Shown here: in pieces, positions 60,118-64,000 of the stretch | Position numbering within the stretch: position 1 is the first letter of the stretch | Layout: each line of letters begins with the position of its first letter | Assembly: GCF_009742725.1 (NCBI RefSeq) | Contig: NZ_WPHG01000001.1 | Span: 398,501-462,500 of the forward strand | Direction of reading: 5' to 3' | Source: Nitratireductor arenosus | Lineage (GTDB): Bacteria; Pseudomonadota; Alphaproteobacteria; Rhizobiales; Rhizobiaceae | DNA: 64,000 bases | Program-made: the position numbers and the translations under genes | The notes under the pieces: generated by a model | What the model was told of the DNA's origin: nothing | Seen by the model: the letters and a program-made list of their open reading frames with translations, nothing else | Databases searched by the model: none

Positions 60118-60434
60118 CTCTCTTTCCCTTCAAGTTCCTGTTTGAGGTCGTGAAGCAGGCTCAGCCGGCTTTCCTCGAATTTCCTGATCCAACGTTCATA
60201 GACTTCGTAGAGCGGGACCGGATTGATGTAGTGCAGCTTCTCCCGCCCACGCCGGACTGTGCTGATCAGATTGGCCTGTTCGAGAAGCCCCAGATGTTGC
60301 GTTACGGATTGGCGCTTCATATCGATTCCATCGCAGAGTTGCCCAAGCGTCTGGCCGTTCCTCTCGCAAAGCCGGTCCAGCAGCATTCGGCGGTTCGGAT
60401 CGGCCAGCGCCTTGAAAACCTTGTCATCGTCCAT
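60114..60434 (-). CDS. ArsR-family transcriptional regulator
   Basis: A 106-residue winged helix. KALADPNRRMLLDRLCERNG and KRQSVTQHLGLLEQANLIS form the HTH, and REKLHYINPVPLYEV the wing. No metal-binding CxC motif is seen in helix 3, so a non-metal ligand is likely. It is the first gene of the ArsR, SRPBCC and GFA unit; an inverted repeat 31 bases before its start is the probable operator. Confidence 0.9.
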   Translation of the reverse strand: MDDDKVFKALADPNRRMLLDRLCERNGQTLGQLCDGIDMKRQSVTQHLGLLEQANLISTVRRGREKLHYINPVPLYEVYERWIRKFEESRLSLLHDLKQELEGKER

Positions 60435-60464
60435 TGCTATTCCCGTCGGTATCAGGGTTCCAAT

Positions 60465-60484
60465 ATGCAGGTATCTTACTGCAT
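60465..60484. promoter_or_regulatory. Candidate ArsR operator
   Basis: ATGCAG at 60465-60470 and CTGCAT at 60479-60484 form an inverted repeat with an 8-base AT-rich centre (GTATCTTA). The spacing and position just before the ArsR gene suit an autoregulatory site. A further repeat, GCAGG and CCTGC, lies at about 60496-60511. Confidence 0.5.
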
Positions 60485-60704
60485 GTCAACATCAAGCAGG
60501 TGAACGCCTGCATATTTGTTGCGACTTGACTTTGCATCTTGCGGATTAGCTGATAGGGATCGGTTCTTGAGGCCACTCACATTGGGGTGCCGCCCGCGTA
60601 TAGCCCCAACTGCGGCACGCTACGGGCCGCCGGCTTCCCTCCATGGTTCGATGAATTCCGGGGACTTGATCGCGCCGGAAGCCATCTGAACCACGGAGGC
60701 TTCC

Positions 60705-61025
60705 ATGTGCGCAGAGCGCCGCCGCGCCCGCAGGGGGCGGCCGAGAACCAAGGCACTTGAAACGCTGCCCGACGATCTGTTCGACTATGCCGGTGATCCC
60801 ATGCCGGACGGGCGGGAGCGCCGCAGATCGCCGCTGCGTATCGTCGATGTCGAGACGCTGCCGATCATTGACGACTGGCCGGAAATGGTGCCCGTCACGA
60901 TGTCCAAGGTCGAAATCTTTGAACGGCATTTCGGTGATGTGCTCGACCGGCTGTTCGGCCCGATTGATGGTGATCCTGACAATCGGAACCTGCCGTCATT
61001 ATCTGTAGATGGTAACAATAAATGA
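60705..61025 (+). CDS. Small protein of unknown function, partner of a broken TumE-like gene
   Basis: A 106-residue open frame beginning MCAERRRARRGRPRTK after CGGAGG. The N-terminus is very basic; the middle (VTMSKVEIFERHFGDVLDRL) is a predicted amphipathic helix. I do not recognise a family. Its TGA overlaps the ATG of the next frame (ATGA), which encodes a TumE/DUF6516-like fragment, so the two may once have formed a toxin-antitoxin-like pair. It could instead be IS91 cargo. Confidence 0.5.
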   Translation: MCAERRRARRGRPRTKALETLPDDLFDYAGDPMPDGRERRRSPLRIVDVETLPIIDDWPEMVPVTMSKVEIFERHFGDVLDRLFGPIDGDPDNRNLPSLSVDGNNK

Positions 61026-61246
61026 GCGAGGATCGAGACCCGAGCCTCGACATGCTGCTGAACCTTGATGGCCAGGCGCTTGTCGTCGTTTCCGAGGGTG
61101 GCTATTTGGTGAAACTCGTTGTCACCCACGTTCCGGTCTCGGCGGAATAGTCGCATGGCCTCGATTATCCACTCTCGCTTCATGGGCCTTCGGGCGAACG
61201 ACTGGTCGGGTTCGATAATGCGGATGCCCGTGCTTCGGAAGGCTAA
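61022..61246 (+). pseudogene. TumE/DUF6516-like gene with in-frame stop
   Basis: The frame starts MSEDRDPSLDMLLNLDG, continues YLVKLVVTHVPVSAE, meets TAG at 61148-61150, and resumes in the same frame as SHGLDYPLSLHGPSGERLVG and FDNADARASEG before TAA at 61246. The two halves together resemble TumE-type proteins (PHGLDYSLTLH, RLVGFDNAH), but the C-terminal catalytic-like part after FDNA is missing. The start overlaps the stop of the upstream gene. Confidence 0.6.
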
Positions 61247-61381
61247 GGTCAGTTCCGAGCGGCCGAGTTGGGGGCGTGTTGTTACCAGAGCGCTAACTTG
61301 GTGGGAGTGGCAGCTTCCCCCAAGTTGTTGCCCGAAACCCAGTCCGCCCTCCACCCCGAAACTGCCGATCGGCAGCAGGTC

Positions 61382-61687
61382 ATGTCCCTTGCGACCGACG
61401 AGTTCATCCGCCGCTTCCTGCTTCACGCCCTGCCACGCGGCTTCCATCGCATCCGGCACTTCGGCCTGCTTGCCGGCCCCGCCCGCAAGGCCAGTCTCGC
61501 GCTCGCCCGCAAACTCCTGAGTGCCACCATGCCACCCGATGCCGAGGCACCAGTCGAACCGGACGACTACCGTCCGCCATGCCCCTGCTGTGGGGGACAC
61601 ATGATCATCATCGCGACCTTCGCACGCTGGAGGCGACCGCGCGGTCCGCCCGATGCAACCGCCACGAACCGGGAGACAGCTCAATGA
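61382..61687 (+). pseudogene. IS91-family transposase, C-terminal remnant
   Basis: About 100 residues: MSLATDEFIRRFLLHALPRG, FHRIRHFGLLAGPARKASLA, and the zinc-finger-like CPCCGGHMIIIATF. This matches the C-terminal end of Y2 (HUH) transposases of IS91-type elements. The catalytic HUH and tyrosine region is absent, so the copy is inactive. Its stop overlaps the next small frame by ATGA. Confidence 0.8.
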
Positions 61688-61893
61688 ACCGGAATGGCAT
61701 GGTTAAGCCCGCAGCCGCAGGCACTTCGCCTCCGGCAACGGATCCTCGCGCGTCCACCGTCAATATCGCTGCCGACACCTTCACAACAAGCATCGTGCGG
61801 GATTGGCTGGACCGCGCGGAGGCACAACGAAGCCGCCTCTTCGCATCCATCCCCACGCATCCCAGCGGCGGTCGCGCCATCGCCGGCAGATAG
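61684..61893 (+). CDS. Small unknown protein coupled to the IS91 remnant
   Basis: A 69-residue frame beginning MNRNGMVKPAAAGTSPPATD, starting at an ATG that overlaps the transposase stop. The second half (TFTTSIVRDWLDRAEAQRSR) may form a helix. I do not recognise it. The coupling suggests a passenger frame of the IS91-like element; expression is doubtful because the element is broken. Confidence 0.3.
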   Translation: MNRNGMVKPAAAGTSPPATDPRASTVNIAADTFTTSIVRDWLDRAEAQRSRLFASIPTHPSGGRAIAGR

Positions 61894-61939
61894 AAACCCC
61901 CATAGCCGTCAACTGTGCCCCGCGGGTTCCTGCATGAGA

Positions 61940-62110
61940 GGCTTTCGTACGCCTGCCGGCACCCGAAACCCTTCACCATTGCGAACATCGGCGTTGTCCG
62001 ACGGACGGTCGCGCCGGACGGTCTTTGGATCGACACCGACGATGCGGCAGGCCCGACGCTGCAAGATGTCGTGATCCCGCATCGCCTTCAGCGCCGCCGC
62101 CCGTCGCTCG
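61940..62110 (-). pseudogene. IS3-family transposase OrfB N-terminal remnant
   Basis: Read on the minus strand, one frame gives RRAALKAMRDHDILQRRACR, then IVGVDPKTVRRDRPSD. This is like the start of IS3-type OrfB proteins, which have a short HTH (RRACRLVGVDPKTVRR) before the DDE core. The DDE core is missing. Exact ends are uncertain. Confidence 0.6.
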
Positions 62111-62225
62111 TTCGGCGCCGTCAGCTTTCAGGTTTGCTTCTGGTTTCTTGCCACAGGCCTCACTACAGCACGGTTCCGCTCGCTGTGCGCATTCTCAGGA
62201 AAATTGGCGGCGATTTCGGTGGCCG

Positions 62226-62648
62226 CTACCAGCTGTTCGGTCGAAGCTCTCGGATTTGGCGGGCTTTAACAAGAAGCTCCTGGCAACTCTCCCAAACCGT
62301 TTCCGGGTTAATAACGCTGATCCAGCGCATTTTTCCGTAGAGTGGATGCGGGAAAAGCCGGTCGAGCGCCTGATAATCGAAGTCAACGTCGTCCAGTGCT
62401 TTTGGCGTGGTAATGCCAAACAGATGCTCGAACGTTTCTTTGTCGGTAACCAGATTGAGACGAAACAAGTCCCCGCGCTTGAGGTTCGACGCTGAATCAA
62501 ACGGGGTGTCATGTGTGACAATGGTTGCGAAAGGAATTTTCCGCTCCTCTCCGGCGAAAAAGAACAGGTCTGTCGTGCTGTCATCGACGGTGACGGAAGG
62601 AAGGGCTGTCTCAAGAAAATTTCTGATACCGGCGATCGACATGCTCAT
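62226..62648 (-). CDS. DUF6194-family protein
   Basis: A 140-residue protein. ATG 62648 follows GGAGG by seven bases. Features of the family include ATIVTHDTPFDSASNL, FRLNLVTDKETFEHLFG, and PHPLYGKMRWISVINPETV. The biochemical role of DUF6194 proteins is unknown. It is divergent from a PadR regulator gene with only 84 bases between them; a perfect 28-bp palindrome in that gap suggests that PadR represses it. Confidence 0.8.
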   Translation of the reverse strand: MSMSIAGIRNFLETALPSVTVDDSTTDLFFFAGEERKIPFATIVTHDTPFDSASNLKRGDLFRLNLVTDKETFEHLFGITTPKALDDVDFDYQALDRLFPHPLYGKMRWISVINPETVWESCQELLVKARQIRELRPNSW

Positions 62649-62688
62649 GTTAAGGCCTCCATTGGTCAAGTTTGGCTACCAGTATTAA

Positions 62689-62716
62689 GCGGACTAGCCA
62701 AATTTGGCTAGTCCGC
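62689..62716. promoter_or_regulatory. Perfect 28-bp palindrome, probable PadR operator
   Basis: GCGGACTAGCCAAA followed directly by its exact reverse complement, with no spacer. A further copy of TTTGGCTA lies at 62671-62678. It sits between the divergent DUF6194 and PadR genes, 16 bases before the PadR start and 41 bases before the DUF6194 start, so a bound dimer would block both promoters. Confidence 0.8.
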
Positions 62717-62732
62717 GATTGGAGAGCATTGC

Positions 62733-63251
62733 ATGAACGTGGTGAGATTGTTGGTACTCGGCGCGATGAGGGAGAAAGGCGTATTGCACGGCTATGCAAT
62801 CCGCCAGGTTCTGGAGGATTGGCAGGTGCAGATGTGGACCCGGCTACATTCCGGATCCGTGTATCACTCACTCCAGCAGATGGCCAAAGAGGGTCTGATT
62901 TCGTCGCAAGGCCACGAGCCCGGTCATCGTGGCCCAGGCAAAGCACTGTTCTCGCTGACGCTCTCCGGGGAGGAGGAGTTTCTCAATCTGTTGCGCAGGG
63001 CGTTGTCCAGTTTTGACCTGGTTGAATTGAGCGCTGGATTGGCGCTTCTTGACTGCTTGCCGGAGGAAGGCAGGGCGCTCCTGGTCGACACTGTCTCCCG
63101 CCTCACTGAGAATGCGGATCGCCTGATAAAATTGGCGGCGATGGCCCCGCCGGGAACAGGGGCGCCTAGAACCCACGATCTTTTGGTGCTGTGGAGTGAA
63201 AACCTGAAAGCGACTGCCGGAAGCCTGCAGAAAATTCTAGCAGAGCAATAG
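62733..63251 (+). CDS. PadR-family transcriptional regulator
   Basis: A 172-residue protein. The winged helix spans residues about 1-80 (RLLVLGAMREKGVLHGYAIR, then WTRLHSGSVYHSLQQMAKEG); a C-terminal helical dimerisation domain follows (LLVDTVSRLTENADRLIKLA). Unlike the classic PadR of phenolic acid response, no effector can be assigned. It is divergent from DUF6194 and preceded by the 28-bp palindrome, the likely site of autoregulation. Confidence 0.92.
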   Translation: MNVVRLLVLGAMREKGVLHGYAIRQVLEDWQVQMWTRLHSGSVYHSLQQMAKEGLISSQGHEPGHRGPGKALFSLTLSGEEEFLNLLRRALSSFDLVELSAGLALLDCLPEEGRALLVDTVSRLTENADRLIKLAAMAPPGTGAPRTHDLLVLWSENLKATAGSLQKILAEQ

Positions 63252-63476
63252 CGACGCGAGTTCTCCCCACGATAATCCCACTAGCATCGCAAAGCAGCCG
63301 AAACCGGGCGTTCCGCTTTCCAACCCCAAAGTCACGGGATCCCGATATTAAGTGGTATTGTAGCGTAGGTTGAGCGAGTGCGGGATACTGTGGAGGGAAA
63401 TGAGCGACCCGAGACATAGGTGACGTTTTGTACCGGACACATGGGTAACAGTTTTGGCTTTTGGCCGGAGGTGTTG

Positions 63477-64000
63477 ATGCCGTGGAGAGAGTGTTCGGCA
63501 ATGGAGGAACGTCTACGCTTCGTGGCTCGCCTTCTTCAAGGAGAGAAGATGGCATCGCTGTGCCGCGAGCTCAGCATCGCGCAAGACCGGCTACAAGATC
63601 TTCAACCGCTACAAAGACGAGGGGCTGGACGCGCTCTGCGACCGCTCGCGGCGGCCGGTGCGCTATGCCAACCAGTTGCCCGACCAGATCGAGCGGCTGA
63701 TCGTGGAGACCAAGAAGGGCAAGCCGCATTGGGGCGCTCGCAAGATCCGCGGGCTGCTGGTCAGGAAGCTGGCCGGTGACGTGCGCATTCCCGCCCAGTC
63801 GACGGTGCACGCCGTGCTCGACCGCTATGGCCTGGTGAGCCGCGCCCGCAAGAGGCGAGCGGCGAACACGGCTGCAGGCACGCAGCTGTCCCAAGCCGCC
63901 GCACCCAACGATCTGTGGTGCGCCGACTTCAAGGGCGAGTTCAAGACCGGCGACGGCCAATACTGTTACCCCCTGACGGTCACCGACCAGGCCTCGCGCA
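63477..64000 (+). pseudogene. IS481-family transposase, frameshifted and cut by the window end
   Basis: The frame begins at ATG 63477 with MPWRECSAMEERLRFVARLL, but after LCRELSI (near 63585) it leaves the expected protein. The next frame continues correctly: KTGYKIFNRYKDEGLDALCD, RSRRPVRYANQLPDQIERL, KGKPHWGARKIRGLL and DLWCADFKGEFKTGDGQYCY, the last with the first DDE aspartate. Compared with intact relatives (ISRKTGYK), about two bases seem to be missing. The C-terminal half lies beyond the window. The preceding bases (GTGACGTTTTGTACC) probably belong to the left end of the element. Confidence 0.8.

Noticed and set aside
1..64000. CRISPR arrays, rRNA or tRNA genes
   Set aside because: No regularly spaced 25-40 bp repeats and no rRNA or tRNA sequence was recognised on either strand.

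Overview
The window is about 64 kb of GC-rich DNA from an alphaproteobacterium. Gene content points to a Hyphomicrobiales (Rhizobiales)-like heterotroph: many ABC and TRAP uptake systems, LacI/GntR/TetR control, a ribitol-type operon of rhizobial layout, and long runs of genes overlapping by ATGA. No rRNA, tRNA or CRISPR array was seen. The organism call is inference from gene content only.

Layout. (1) 1-4.7 kb: end of a UxaA-type sugar-acid dehydratase, a solo LuxR regulator, two secreted proteins of unknown role and a CxC-motif permease. (2) 5-17.7 kb: an acyl/alicyclic acid catabolic region. One minus-strand operon holds an alpha/beta hydrolase, E1 alpha, E1 beta, a lone lipoyl domain and a crotonase. 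A second holds an acyl-CoA ligase and a TetR protein with two HTH domains. The plus strand carries an acyl-CoA dehydrogenase, OsmC, a CMD-family protein and a TRAP transporter. An AT-rich motif beginning GAATWTTGRTTCA lies upstream of all three groups. (3) 17.9-30.6 kb: a LacI-controlled minus-strand operon joining a sugar-type (CUT2) ABC transporter to three SDRs, a fused E1 alpha-beta protein, a second alpha/beta hydrolase and an acyl-CoA dehydrogenase. It repeats part of region 2. (4) 30.9-48 kb: a probable GntR regulon. It has a spermidine/YnjB-like ABC transporter, a nucleoside hydrolase, a fucose-isomerase-like protein, GntR, aldehyde dehydrogenase, a LacD-type aldolase, DhaK and DhaL, a TIM-barrel epimerase, an acyl-CoA ligase, a DUF35 protein, a thiolase-like protein lacking its catalytic residues, and an MFS carrier. 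Operators of the type AATTTGT-N4-ACAAATT lie at 36321 and 47973, with partial copies at 43557 and 38701. (5) 48.5-55.8 kb: a LacI, ABC transporter, SDR and FGGY kinase operon that looks like ribitol/pentitol use, with a MITE-like 297-bp element between the last two genes. (6) 55.8-64 kb: a mosaic of decayed IS3, IS91 and IS481 transposase pieces and broken genes around a Fic protein, an ArsR/SRPBCC/GFA cluster and a PadR/DUF6194 pair.

How the genes may work together. Region 4 reads as a sugar pathway: uptake, epimerisation or isomerisation, phosphorylation by the two-part Dha kinase, cleavage by the aldolase to dihydroxyacetone phosphate and an aldehyde, and oxidation of the aldehyde. Regions 2 and 3 read as oxidation of a ring or branched alcohol by SDRs, C-C cleavage (alpha/beta hydrolases, thiamine-dependent E1 proteins, and a crotonase whose His/Asp pair resembles 6-oxocamphor hydrolase), and CoA-dependent breakdown. 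Substrates are not shown by the sequence.
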